Shown here: positions 53,573 to 62,919 of the stretch, in pieces
How positions within the stretch are numbered: position 1 is the first letter of the stretch
How the letters are laid out: each line of letters begins with the position of its first letter
NCBI GenBank assembly: GCA_963785565.1
Contig: CAWAVV010000014.1
Location: 1 to 64,000, forward strand
Direction: 5' to 3'
DNA: 64,000 nt
From: AP-15 sp963785565
Lineage (GTDB): Bacteria > Pseudomonadota > Alphaproteobacteria > ATCC43930 > CGMCC-115725
The notes under the pieces: model-generated
Seen by the model: the letters and a program-made list of their open reading frames with translations, nothing else
The model's database searches: none
What the model was told of the DNA's origin: nothing
Translations under genes and position numbers: made by a program

Positions 53573-54265
53573 ATGCCGTTTGTCGCCCGACACTACCTCG
53601 ATGATCCAGCTGGTTTGTCCATTTGGCGTTACATGGACCTCGAAAAACTCCTGTCCATCTTGTGCGATCAGGCGTTGTTTTTCGCCTCTTCGCGAACCCT
53701 GGCTCGAGACGATTGGTTTGAGGGACAACTGACACGCGAGGAGATCCGAGCTCTTGGGCTCACGCCCGAAGCAGCGGCAGAACTCGATGAGAAATACAAT
53801 AGGTCAACCTTCGAACGCTTATTCTTCAATTGCTGGCACCTGAACGAAGGCGAATCGGATGCCATGTGGAAGATATACATAAATGGAAACGGGGGAGTTG
53901 CTGTGCGATCTACTGTTGAGCGACTAAAGTCGAGTTTACAGAACTCCCCCCAAGATATTTCGCTTGGTACGATCTCGTATAGCAGCGATAAACTCAGTGA
54001 CAACTTTGATCATCCAATCCGACGATACATGCGGAAAAGGGGCGCCTTCAGGCATGAGCAGGAGGCGAGATTGGTATTGTACGATGAAAACCGAACCTAT
54101 GTCGGCAAGCCTGGAGTTCTTATACCGGTCGAAATAGGGCTGCTAATTAGCGAAATTGTTATTGCTCCAAAGGCAGATATTTGGTTTTTCGAACTGGTAA
54201 AGACCTTAACGATCAAACTTGGATACGATATAGAAGTTGTTCTCTCAGAAAATCGACAACCTTAA
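53573..54265 (+). CDS. DUF2971-family protein
   Basis: 230 residues, ATG 53573. Family features: a start with LSIWRYMDLEKLLSILCDQA, LFFASSRTLARDDWFEG, FFNCWHLNEGESDAMWKIYI, and an EQEARLVLYDEN block. DUF2971 proteins are soluble and of unknown function, found on mobile and variable islands. The base composition is clearly more A/T-rich than the surroundings, and it lies in the accessory stretch between moxR and coxE, so transfer is likely. Confidence 0.75.
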   Translation: MPFVARHYLDDPAGLSIWRYMDLEKLLSILCDQALFFASSRTLARDDWFEGQLTREEIRALGLTPEAAAELDEKYNRSTFERLFFNCWHLNEGESDAMWKIYINGNGGVAVRSTVERLKSSLQNSPQDISLGTISYSSDKLSDNFDHPIRRYMRKRGAFRHEQEARLVLYDENRTYVGKPGVLIPVEIGLLISEIVIAPKADIWFFELVKTLTIKLGYDIEVVLSENRQP

Positions 54266-54715
54266 TGGAGATTTGCGTAGGAAGCATTACCCGTCAAATA
54301 TCACGCGAGAAGGGATCTTCGTATAAATTTAAATCAAGCAATACGCGTCTATACAATTGCAATGCCCTTCTAAATTCTCTCCTCTGGGCTCTCTCAATAT
54401 GCCATCGACTTAAGCAATATTCCAAGTGATTATCGTGGAGCAAGTCTATGATGGTTTTAATCGAAGGCAGCTGCGCTTCAGGATGCGACTCTCTGAGCTG
54501 ATCCAATATGGCCTGCGCTTCGTCTTCAAGGATATCCAGTGCCTCCCCGTCCTCGGCGCGCTGGCGAAATCTTTCAATGATGAAATCTTTGCGAATAGCG
54601 GCCACGGTTTCGCCGAGCCTTCCTCGCCTCTTGGCTCCTGACGGGAAAATCTCCCGGAGGTATTTCTTTGCTTCCTCTGTGAACACCCAGTTATGCGTGC
54701 GCGCCTCCTCCAACA

Positions 54716-55795
54716 CTAGTGGTATGACGCGATCGTTTGGTACCCGCGATTGACCTTTTCGATGATGCGATCGGGATCGGCGGTCCACACGAAGGGTTTG
54801 GGTTTTTGGTTGTGCTCGACGAGATAGCGGTTGATCGCCGCCTGCAGGTCGACGAGCGAGTGGAAGACCCCGCGCTGCAAGCGCCGGCGGGTCAGGATGG
54901 CAAAAAAGCTCTCGACCGCATTGGCCCAGGAACACGAGGTCGGCGTGAAGTGAAAGGTCCAGCGCGGATGGCGAGCAAGCCAAGCAAGCACCTTGGGGTG
55001 CTTGTGGGCGGCATAGTTGTCGAGAACGGCGTGGATCAATTGGCCGGCCGGCACGACCGCCTCAATCCGGTTCAGAAATCGGATGAATTCCTGGTGGCGA
55101 TGGCGCTGCATGCATTGCCCGATCACGGTGCCGTCGAGCACATTGAGCGCCGCGAACAAAGTGGTTGTGCCGTTGCGGATATAATCGTGGGTCATCGTCC
55201 CGGCGCGCCCGCGCTTGATCGGCAACCCCGGCTGGGTACGGTCGAGCGCCTGGATCTGGCTCTTCTCGTCAACCGAGAGCACCAAGCTGTGCGCCGGCGG
55301 GTCGACGTAAAGCCCGACCACATCGCGCAATTTGGCGGCAAAGGCGGGATCCTGCGACAGCTTGAAGCGCCGTACCCGGTGTGGCTGCAGACCGTGCGCT
55401 GTCCAGATCCGCTGCACCGAGCGCAGCGAGATGCCGTTCGCCGCGGCCATCGCCCGCCCGGTCCAGTGGGTGGCCTCGCCTGGCGGCTCGGCCAAGGTCA
55501 ACTCAACCACCCGGTCGATCACCGCCGGCGGCAATGGCGGCAGCCCAGGCTTTCGGGTCTTGTCGCGCAGCAGCCCGGCCACACCTTCGCGCATGAACCG
55601 CTCTTGCCAGCGCCACACACACGGCTTCGAGACCCCGGCGCGGCGCATGATTTCGGCGGTGCCGCAGCCTTCCGCGGTCGCCAACATAATCCGCGCCCGC
55701 CAGACATGCTTCTGTGGGCTATTGCGATCCGCCACCACCGCGGCCAAGCGCTCGCGGTCGCCGGCACTCACGTCAATGCTGATCCCTTCGCGCAT
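54716..55795 (-). CDS. IS630-family transposase
   Basis: About 359 residues from ATG 55795; another ATG at 55846 lies inside the terminal repeat. Helix-turn-helix part: ARIMLATAEGCGTAEIMRRA then GVSKPCVWRWQERF. Catalytic DDE domain: Asp in SLVLSVDEKSQIQALDRTQP, Asp in IHAVLDNYAAHKHPKVLAWL and Glu in SCSWANAVESFFAILTRRRL. It cuts and pastes the element into TA. The last sense codon lies at the element's end and the stop TAG is made from the target TA plus the next host base, so the protein's end depends on the insertion site. Confidence 0.92.
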   Translation of the reverse strand: MREGISIDVSAGDRERLAAVVADRNSPQKHVWRARIMLATAEGCGTAEIMRRAGVSKPCVWRWQERFMREGVAGLLRDKTRKPGLPPLPPAVIDRVVELTLAEPPGEATHWTGRAMAAANGISLRSVQRIWTAHGLQPHRVRRFKLSQDPAFAAKLRDVVGLYVDPPAHSLVLSVDEKSQIQALDRTQPGLPIKRGRAGTMTHDYIRNGTTTLFAALNVLDGTVIGQCMQRHRHQEFIRFLNRIEAVVPAGQLIHAVLDNYAAHKHPKVLAWLARHPRWTFHFTPTSCSWANAVESFFAILTRRRLQRGVFHSLVDLQAAINRYLVEHNQKPKPFVWTADPDRIIEKVNRGYQTIASYH

Positions 55796-55851
55796 TCGGC
55801 ATGATTGCACACCGCCGATCTTTATGGAATCCTGTGATTGCGTCATACCAC
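54719..55851 (-). mobile_element. IS630-family insertion sequence, complete
   Basis: 1133 bp between TA target duplications at 54717-54718 and 55852-55853. Terminal inverted repeats start GTGGTATGACGC at both ends (12 bp perfect, then partly matching). One transposase gene fills the element. The insertion splits a membrane-protein gene, and its intact ends and open transposase frame suggest it is recent and possibly still active. Confidence 0.92.
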
Positions 55852-56492
55852 TAGATTGAGAGCCGAGAGCCAATTATCCCTCCAAGCTTCGTATATCAGC
55901 GTTTCCGGCCGCTCGAATTGGGTCGCGACATGTGCCACCGATCGGTCGTGACTGTTACCGAGCAACCGCTGCCGGAGCACCTCGGCGGCGATTTCGGCAC
56001 CTGACATGGCGACGTACGGCGGCGCTGGGCGGGCGCTCGCGGGCGAAGCGACAACGGCTGGCTCGTCGATCACGCCCCGCGCCGCCGGGGCGGCGAGGAT
56101 CGCAGCAGCGATGTATTTGCCGTTCTCCGCGACCTCAGCGGCGAGGTGGCTGAGCGTACCCTCGATCTCAGAGAGAGACCCCGCCAGAGACCCGTGCTCC
56201 CTCGTCAGGGCTTCGATGTCCGTAGACAGCGTTGCCGCGTCGGTCTTGATCGCGAGGCACACCATTTGCGCCCCTTGTATAACCGCCACCACGGTGGCGC
56301 CTATAGCCGCAATTACGATGCCCACCGGCAGGGACCCGGTCACCGCAAACCAAATCCCAACGCAGGCAATTCCAATGCCACATAGCAGCATCAGCATGTA
56401 TGTTCTCCGCGAGAGTGCTCCGGGCATTCTGCAAGAGCCGCTTAGGTCGGGGGCGCAGTTCAATTAACAGGGCTGGTGCCATGAAATCAGTT

Positions 56493-56530
56493 CGTCATCC
56501 CGGCGCAGGCCAGGCGGAGGCCGGGAAGAC
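56493..56530. repeat. REP-like palindrome before coxE
   Basis: CGTCATCCCGGCGCAGGCCA then GGCGGAGGCCGGGAAGAC: an imperfect member of the palindromic family, 30 bp upstream of the VWA gene, with a further GCGGGAATGACGCG piece just before the start codon. Confidence 0.5.
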
Positions 56531-56559
56531 CATAGTATCTTCAGTGCGGGAATGACGCG

Positions 56560-57742
56560 ATGTTCTTTTCGTTCTTCACCGAGCTGCGCGCGGCCAAGAT
56601 CCCGGTCTCGCTGCGCGAATACCTGACTTTGATGGAGGCGCTGCAAAAGCGGGTCGCCGCCTTCGCCATCGAGGATTTCTATTTCGTCGCGCGCACCTCG
56701 CTGGTCAAAGACGAGCGCCATCTCGACCGGTTCGACCGGGTTTTCGGGCATTGCTTCAAAGGAATTGAGACCCTCTCCGACCCCAAGGCCGAAATCCCCG
56801 AGGAATGGCTCAAAAAACTCGCTGAGCGGCTGCTGACCGACGAGGAAAAAAAGCTCGTCGAGGCGATGGGCGGCTGGGAAAAGCTGATGGAGACCTTGCG
56901 CCGGCGCTTGGCCGAGCAAAAGGCGCGGCATCAGGGCGGCGGCAAATGGATCGGCACCGCCGGCACCTGGCCGTTCGGCGCGCACGGCTACAACCCCGAG
57001 GGCGTGCGCATCGGCCAGCAGCAGGGCAAGAACCGCAGCGCCGTCAAGGTGTGGGACCGGCGCGAGTTCCGCAACCTCGACGACACTGTCGAACTCGGCA
57101 CCCGCAATATCAAACTGGCCCTGCGCCGCTTGCGGCAGTTCGCCCGCGAGGGGGCGGCCGACGAGCTCGATCTCGACGGCACCGTGCGCTCGACCGCGCA
57201 CAATGCCGGCTGGCTCGATCTCAAATTGGTGCCGGAGCGGCACAACGCCGTAAAGCTTTTATTGTTTCTCGATGTCGGCGGGTCGATGGAGGATCATGTC
57301 CGGGTCTGCGAGGAATTGTTCTCGGCCGCCCGCTCCGAATTCAAGCACCTGATCCACTTTTATTTCCACAACTGCCTTTACGACACGGTGTGGCGCGACT
57401 TCGCGCCGCCGCCATGTCGAGCAGGCGCCGGTCATGGAATTGATCCGCACCTACGACCACAGCTATCGGATCGTGCTGGTCGGCGACGCCAGCATGAGCC
57501 CCTACGAGATCGAAAAGGAGGGCGGCAGCGTCGAGCGCTGGAATGACGAGCCGGGCGAAGTCTGGCTGCGCCGCTTGTTCGGCGCCTACCCCCGAGCGGT
57601 GTGGCTGAACCCGGTGCCGGAGAAATACTGGAACCGCACCACCAGTATCGGCATGATCCGCGAGATCACCGAAGACCGCATGTTTCCGCTGACCCTCGAC
57701 GGCATCGATCGCGCCATGCGCCGCCTCAAACGCCGTGGTTGA
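56560..57742 (+). CDS. CoxE-like VWA-domain protein (one apparent frameshift)
   Basis: ATG 56560; about 393 residues after correction. The N-terminal CoxE region is MFFSFFTELRAAKIPVSLRE to TSLVKDERHLDRFDRVFGHC, then a charged linker. The VWA domain contains a MIDAS-like LLLFLDVGGSMEDHVRVCEE (D-x-G-x-S) in the first frame, which fails after DTVWRDFA near 57406-57413; the other frame gives RRHVEQAPVMELIRTYDHSY, IVLVGDASMSPYEI and the tail IDRAMRRLKRRG. Such proteins pair with MoxR ATPases. Its 3' end (57714-57747) is repeated at 61017-61050 next to gcrA. Confidence 0.85.
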
Positions 57743-57747
57743 TCAGG
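57714..57747. repeat. 34-bp direct repeat, copy 1 (coxE 3' end)
   Basis: Covers the last codons and stop of the VWA gene (starts CCATGCGCCGCC, ends TGATCAGG). Identical over 34 bp to 61017-61050 and followed by similar but not identical GCGGCG-rich bases. The two copies bracket the repeat-protein gene. Confidence 0.92.
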
Positions 57748-57948
57748 GCGGCGGCAGCTCGGCGGGCAGAAAACGGGAGTTCGTTCATCTTGGAACGCGA
57801 GCGGGTGGATATCCACAAATTTGTGATTGCGGTGACATCACGCATAATCTGGGTTGGCGCATCACAGTTTGATTCTTTCATCCATCCGTCTCTTTGAGAA
57901 GTTCTGGCGGAAAACGTCGGACCTGTGAGGTGCTTCGAGGGCGGCAAC

Positions 57949-60900
57949 ATGCAACTCTTTTCGCTGCCGTTCGTCTTCTTGTTGCTTTTCCTCGCCATGA
58001 CGGCGGGGGCGCAGGCGTCTTACGACGATCCGACCACTCCGGAAGGTTGGGCTTGGGCTCAGATCCGCGATGATAAGATCGCCGATTTCAACGATCGTTG
58101 CGGAAAGAAGCTGGATGCGCATACAAAAGCCGGTTGGGACGATCCCTGCAGAAAAATCTCACCAAAATTTCTAATAGATATGCTGACTGTCCCAAGATGG
58201 ATGGGTCAGCTGCCGCACCATCGACTGAGAATTACAGGCGCCTTGATAAATGGTACTGTCGAACTCACGAATGAGCAAGTCGCACCAGAACTCCACATTT
58301 CCGGAAGTAGGATCGAAGGAAATCTTATGCTGCCCGGCTCACAATGGAACCGTCAACTAACTATCTTAGGATCGACTATTGCCGGTAAATTTGTAGCTTG
58401 GAATATTCAGTCCACGAGCGACATACAATTGCACGACCATGACGTAATAGAGGGGGACGTAAGCCTAACGAGCGCAAAGATCGACGGTAGTCTAGAAATG
58501 GAAACCTCTGCCTTCGCTGGTGGAGTGAGGGCCGACTCCCTGAGCGTTGGCCGTTATCTTCTCATGAATGATCACGCGACATTTGTTGGCGAAATCAACT
58601 TGGTTGGTGCAAAAATCGGTAGAAATCTAGCGTTTTCCGGCTCTTCCGTCTCGCAAACGATAAACGCGTCAGGGATGGGCGTGGCGGGCGATCTACTCAT
58701 GAGTAACCATGCAACTTTCCTGGGTGAGGTCACCCTCACCGGCGCCAAGATCGGCGGCAACCTAGAAATGGAAACTTCTACGTTGTTCAAAACGGTCAAC
58801 CTGAATCGTCTGAACATCGACGGGAGTTTATTTATGCGTGACCACGCGACCTTCAGGAGCGAGGTCAACCTCATTGGCGCCAAGATTGGCGGCAATCTCG
58901 AAATGGCTACCTCCTCATTCGGCGGTCCGGTCGCCATGGCCACTGTTACAGTTGCAGACAACGTATTCATGCGTGACCACGCGACCTTTAGCGGCACACT
59001 GACCCTCACCGGCGCTAAAATCGGGGGCAACCTAGAAATGGAGACATCGTCTTTCGGGAAGAGCGTCATGGCAGAGGGTCTAGAAGTCCGGCGCGACCTA
59101 TTGCTGAATAACCACACGGTCTTTACCGGTAATGTGGATCTATCGGGCACCGCGATCGGTGGCGACTTGTTGATGAATGACCACACAGTGTTTGAATGGA
59201 AATGTAACTCTAGCCCGGACCGAGGTTAGCGGCAATTTATACATAGATAACGCCGCAAGCTTCCATGGCTTTGTGCGCTTGGAGGATGCCCACGTAAAGG
59301 GCGATTTAAGTATGGACACTTCCATTTTTTTTGGCGAGGTGGACGCCGATTCCCTTAAGGTAGGTAAAGATTTGTTCATGAATGATCACGCTCACTTTTA
59401 TCAAGAAGTGGACTTAGACAGTACAAATATTGGTGGTGGTCTGTTCATGCATGATCATTCGACTTTTAAAAACGTAAGCGCAGACTCTATAAGCGTTGGC
59501 CAAGATCTAAAGATGAGCGATCACGCCATATTTGAGGGAACTGTTGATCTCGACAGCGCGAAAGTCGGTGGCAATCTAATAATGGATGAGTCCTCGTTTG
59601 ATAAGGAAGTGAGCGCAGATTCGATAGAAGTGGGGAAAGATTTGTCTATAACAGATGGTGCTATTTTCAATCGAAACCTCGATCTTGAAAGTGCTAAGAT
59701 CGTTGGTGGAATAAATATGGACCGCTCCTCGTTTAAGGGTGAGATCAATGCCAATTTGATTAGGGTAGAGAAAGATTTGTCCGCCAGCAATGCCAATTTT
59801 GGTGAACAAGTGTGGTTAATAGGAGCGAATATCGAACACGCTCTTGTGATGGCTGGTTCTTCATTTTCCAGAATTATACATGCCGACAGAGTGGATGTTG
59901 GGGGTAGCGTGTTCATGCGCAATAAGGCTGTATTCGACGCTGAGATAATCCTTCGGGGGGCCAAAGTGGGCAGTAACTTAGAGTTATCCGGATCTTCGTT
60001 TTCTAAGAATTTGGAAGCTACCCGGATAACCGTGGGCGGAAATGTCCTAATTAAGGATAATGCTGTCGTCCGCGGAGAGTTGAATTTCATAGACGCTCGG
60101 ATTGACGAGTTGGTCTGGCTAAGTCAGTCGGCTGTGGCTCGCGTAAATCTCTCCGGTGCCGATGCGCAAGAACTTTTCGTCGATTTAAGTTGGTTGTGCG
60201 TAGGCGGGGGACGTCCCCTCGATATAACAGGTCCGCAGAATGGCGTGGGATCCGGCAAATCGGTTCGTTGGCCTTTGGGAGATCAAAGTTGGCGGAATGC
60301 CCGATGCAAAACCGCCGATCCTAGCCAGCTTCCGACGTTGACCTTGCGCAATACCCATGTGGGTAGTTTCCAGGATACCGCCGACGCTTGGCCGCCTTGG
60401 ATGGACCTTGAAGGATTCCATTACGAACGCCTCGGTGGTTTTGGAGGAACCGGGCGAAGCGACATGCGAAAGCGATCGTCCGAGGATTGGAGCGATTGGC
60501 TCGAACGCGACCGCATCTTCAGCACCCAGCCCTATGCGCAGCTCAGCAACGTACTTTTGGGAGCCGGCAATCGGGACGCCGCCGACGCCATCCAAGTTGC
60601 TGGACGGGAACGAGAGCGCCGCACCGTATGCGCTTCTTGGGGTCGTCCTTTTAGTTGCGCATGGCTTAATTTCCTATCTTACGTTGCCGGCTATGGCATC
60701 GGTCTTTACACCTTCTTTGTATTATTGTGGGTTGTCGGAGTTGCTGTTCTCGGGGCCGACGTACTCTGGTATTCGCCCAACGCACGCAAACAGGGTTATT
60801 GGTGGCGCTTTGGCGCAAGCCTGCACCGTCTTCTGCCGATCATAGAGTTGAGCAAGGAGTTCACCGACTTCTTCGACAACCCACCACCGCAATTCGACGA

Positions 60901-61015
60901 GAAGCCCAACCTGAACCGTTTTCAGGTCGCCTATTTTGCCAGCCACGCGATCGCAGGCTGGGTCTTCGGCTTTTTCCTGATCGCCGCGATGGGCGGCATC
61001 ATTCAAAAGAGCTAG
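57949..61015 (+). CDS. Giant secreted repeat protein, predicted beta-helix (one apparent frameshift)
   Basis: ATG 57949 begins a signal peptide (MQLFSLPFVFLLLFLAMTAG, AQASYDD). One extra base at the AA of 59195-59196 splits the frame; corrected, the protein has about 1022 residues. From about residue 150 to 720 there are some 12 copies of a 45-residue repeat, pattern V-x-L-x-G-A-K-I-G-G-N-L-E-M-x-x-S-x-F followed by a second coil ending D-L-x-M-x-x-H-A-x-F. Alternating beta strands and short turns suggest a right-handed beta-helix. The last 130 residues have two helices (GIGLYTFFVLLWVVGVAVLG and AIAGWVFGFFLIAAMGG), probably anchoring it in the inner membrane. Similar repeats occur in so-called membrane-associated oxidoreductases, a label without evidence. 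A/T-rich composition supports transfer. Confidence 0.8.
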
Positions 61016-61016
61016 C

Positions 61017-61050
61017 CCATGCGCCGCCTCAAACGCCGTGGTTGATCAGG
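61017..61050. repeat. 34-bp direct repeat, copy 2 (coxE/gcrA junction)
   Basis: Second copy of the VWA gene's 3' end. It ends in TGATCA, where the coxE-type TGA (plus strand) and the gcrA stop TGA (minus strand) overlap, so this copy is the original junction of two convergent genes. Confidence 0.92.
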
Positions 61051-61388
61051 CGGCGTCGGGTTTCTGGTCCTTTGGCCGGACATAGGCGAGTGCCGCGTGC
61101 TCGGCGCAATAGGGCTTGCCGGGCAGTGGGCGGGCGCCGCAGAAGCGGAAATTCATGTCGTTCGGATGACCATAGGGCCACATGCAGCTCGGCCCGGTGA
61201 ATTCGAAGACATTGCGCCGCACCGGCTTTGGCGCGGGGTCGCGTCGCGTCATCGCGCTGCGGTGCAGCCGCCCGATAACGGCATTTTTGGTCAGGCCCAG
61301 CCGGCGCCCGATTTCGGCGGTCGGCAATCCCTCCTCGAACAGCTGGTTTAACCGCTCGAACTCGCTCCAGAGTCCAGGTGATTTCCAT
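61046..61388 (-). CDS. gcrA: GcrA cell-cycle regulator (one apparent frameshift)
   Basis: ATG 61388 starts MEITWTLERV; dropping one base of the TT pair at 61359-61360 gives ERLNQLFEEGLPTAEIGRRL, GLTKNAVIGRLHRSAM, and then RRNVFEFTGPSCMWPYGHPN and the C-terminal FRFCGARPLPGKPYCAEHAA (113 residues). GcrA binds sigma-70 polymerase and reads GANTC sites methylated by CcrM, controlling the alphaproteobacterial cell cycle. It is a marker of the class. The frameshift would destroy the DNA-binding N-terminus and is likely a sequence error. Its stop overlaps the coxE stop remnant in repeat copy 2. Confidence 0.88.
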
Positions 61389-61572
61389 CAATTCCCCCGT
61401 ATTCTGTGGACCCCCCGATCCACCCGCACTAAATACGGTATCACCCTTGCCATGCGATGCCAACAGATATCTATTAGTGGTGTTAAAAAATCTCAGGCGC
61501 CGGATCCGGGCCGATGCCCTCCCGCCCACGCGGATCGGCGGCTGAGGAATAGGGCTGCTCTTACGCTTGAGG

Positions 61573-61788
61573 TCAGCTGCGTGCCGCCGGAGATACGGGT
61601 GGCGGCCTCGGGGATGACGGTTGGTCGGCCGGCGCGTCGGCGGAGGCGGCTGGCGTCGGCGGCAGCGCAGGCAGGCACTTCGCGACCAAAACGGTCAGGT
61701 CGAGCATGCCCAACCCGATCGCGATCGCGAGCAGCCATGCGTTCATCTGGCTGGCGATCCGGTCGAGACGGATCAAGCGCTGTTTCAT
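61573..61788 (-). CDS. Small membrane protein with a proline-rich tail
   Basis: 71 residues from ATG 61788. A basic start (MKQRLIRLDRIASQMN), one membrane helix (AWLLAIAIGLGMLDLTVLVA) and a Pro/Ala/Ser-rich tail (LPPTPAASADAPADQPSSPR) of about 30 residues facing the periplasm. No family recognised. The start codon is preceded by a purine-rich GCGAGGTTCGCG stretch. It stands alone. Confidence 0.5.
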   Translation of the reverse strand: MKQRLIRLDRIASQMNAWLLAIAIGLGMLDLTVLVAKCLPALPPTPAASADAPADQPSSPRPPPVSPAARS

Positions 61789-61943
61789 CGCGAACCTCGC
61801 ACTTTATCTCTTTAAGCGGGTGCGCCGAGCCTACCGCAGATCATGCTGCAATGCAGCATGATATTTTGGAATAGCTCTTATAACTGCGGTTAACGTATTG
61901 CTGTACCGCGATTGCTGCAACGCTTTTTAAGCGGATAATGTGC

Positions 61944-62669
61944 TCAAGACCCGCCGTAGACCGGGATCACGGCGCCGCGGGTCACCCGGTTTGCCGCCGA
62001 GGCGAGGAACGCTATCATCTGGGCGAGGTCGGCGGGCGCCACCCATCGGCTGTGGTCGGCGTTCGCCATAGCCGCCCGGTTCGCCGGGGTGTCGAGGATC
62101 GAGGGGGCCACGGCGTTGACCCAGATCTCCTCGTCGACAGTCTCTTGGCCGAGCGCCTGGGTCAGCGCCGCAACCGCCGATTTGGCTACGGTGTAGGCGA
62201 CCATGCCGGCGCCGAGACGCGGCTCCAGCGCCGGCCGCGCCGCGACGTTGACGATCCGGCCGCCGCGCGCCCCGCCTGGGCCCGGCGTCTGGCGCTTGCG
62301 GAACGCGGCGATGGCTGCCGCCGAGCACAAAAAGCACGACAGCGCGTTCATGCGGAACTGCGCGAGAAAATCCGCCGCTGAGATTTCGGCGACCGGGGCC
62401 ATGGCAAAGCCGCCGGCGAGGTGAATCGAGGCCCAGAGCGGCGGCAGCGCCTGGTAAAATCGGTGGACTGCCGCCTCGTCGGCGACGTCGACGCCGCCTG
62501 TAATGTGCACCCCTGCATCGCTCGCAAAGGGGAAGTTTGCGAGTTCGGCGGCGACGAGATTGGGTACGTGGCAAACGGCGCCGGCAGTACGCAATGCAGC
62601 GATGACCGCCCTACCGAGAGCGCCCGTGCCGCCGGTAACGACGATGTGGCTGCCGGCAAAATCGACCAT
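61944..62669 (-). CDS. Short-chain dehydrogenase/reductase
   Basis: 241 residues from ATG 62669. Classical SDR features: coenzyme motif IVVTGGTGALGRAVIAAL, GGVDVADEAAVHRFYQAL, NNAG-equivalent IHLAGGFAMAPVAEIS, catalytic Ser region RIVNVAARPALEPRLGAGMV and the YTVAKSAVAALTQALGQE Tyr/Lys pair, ending GAVIPVYGGS. The catalytic Ser is replaced by Ala-Ala around VNVAARPA, so activity may be altered. The NAGxx motif is also degenerate. NAD(P) reductase of unknown substrate; upstream of the tRNA-Gly gene on the same strand. Confidence 0.8.
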   Translation of the reverse strand: MVDFAGSHIVVTGGTGALGRAVIAALRTAGAVCHVPNLVAAELANFPFASDAGVHITGGVDVADEAAVHRFYQALPPLWASIHLAGGFAMAPVAEISAADFLAQFRMNALSCFLCSAAAIAAFRKRQTPGPGGARGGRIVNVAARPALEPRLGAGMVAYTVAKSAVAALTQALGQETVDEEIWVNAVAPSILDTPANRAAMANADHSRWVAPADLAQMIAFLASAANRVTRGAVIPVYGGS

Positions 62670-62794
62670 GACGACGATCCCCGCAAAATCTCTCGCAACA
62701 TGATAATCGCGCCATTGCACACCTGGCGCGGGAATTCGTCAAATGCCGGGGCTGCGCTGCGAACGGCAGAGCTTCTATTTATCCGTCAGCGGGC

Positions 62795-62868
62795 TGGAGC
62801 GGGTGAAGGGAATCGAACCCTCGTCGTAAGCTTGGGAAGCTTCTGCTCTGCCATTGAGCTACACCCGC
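62795..62868 (-). tRNA. tRNA-Gly (anticodon CCC)
   Basis: The minus strand folds as a 74-nt cloverleaf: acceptor GCGGGTG/CACCCGC, D stem GCTC/GAGC, anticodon loop TTCCCAA (anticodon CCC, reading GGG), T stem with TTCGATT loop, discriminator T and an encoded CCA end. The first base pair of the anticodon stem (G-A) is mismatched, which is common for this isoacceptor. Confidence 0.95.
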
Positions 62869-62919
62869 GCCGCCGCCGATGATAAGCGATCGGCGGCCGC
62901 CTTCAAGCGCCTTTCGGCT

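Larger units (their letters stand above)
54294..56463 (-). pseudogene. Membrane protein gene interrupted by IS630
   Basis: Two minus-strand pieces flank the insertion: the N-terminal part (start at ATG 56427 or 56463, to 55852) and the C-terminal part (54716 to 54294). Cutting out the element plus one TA joins AAT CTA directly to GTG TTG GAG, giving SALNL-VLEEARTHNWVFTEEA in frame, 344 residues from 56463. The N-terminus has two helices (YMLMLLCGIGIACVGIWFAV and LPVGIVIAAIGATVVAVIQG), then a coiled coil and the soluble KKYLREIFPSGAKRRGRLGE to NLYEDPFSRDI region. I do not recognise the family. The C-terminal part is A/T-rich. The disruption looks recent since both halves are otherwise open. 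Confidence 0.8.

Noticed and set aside
62795..62868. tRNA-Gly 3' end as an integration site
   Set aside because: The flanking genes are not mobile and I find no second copy of the tRNA 3' end in the window.
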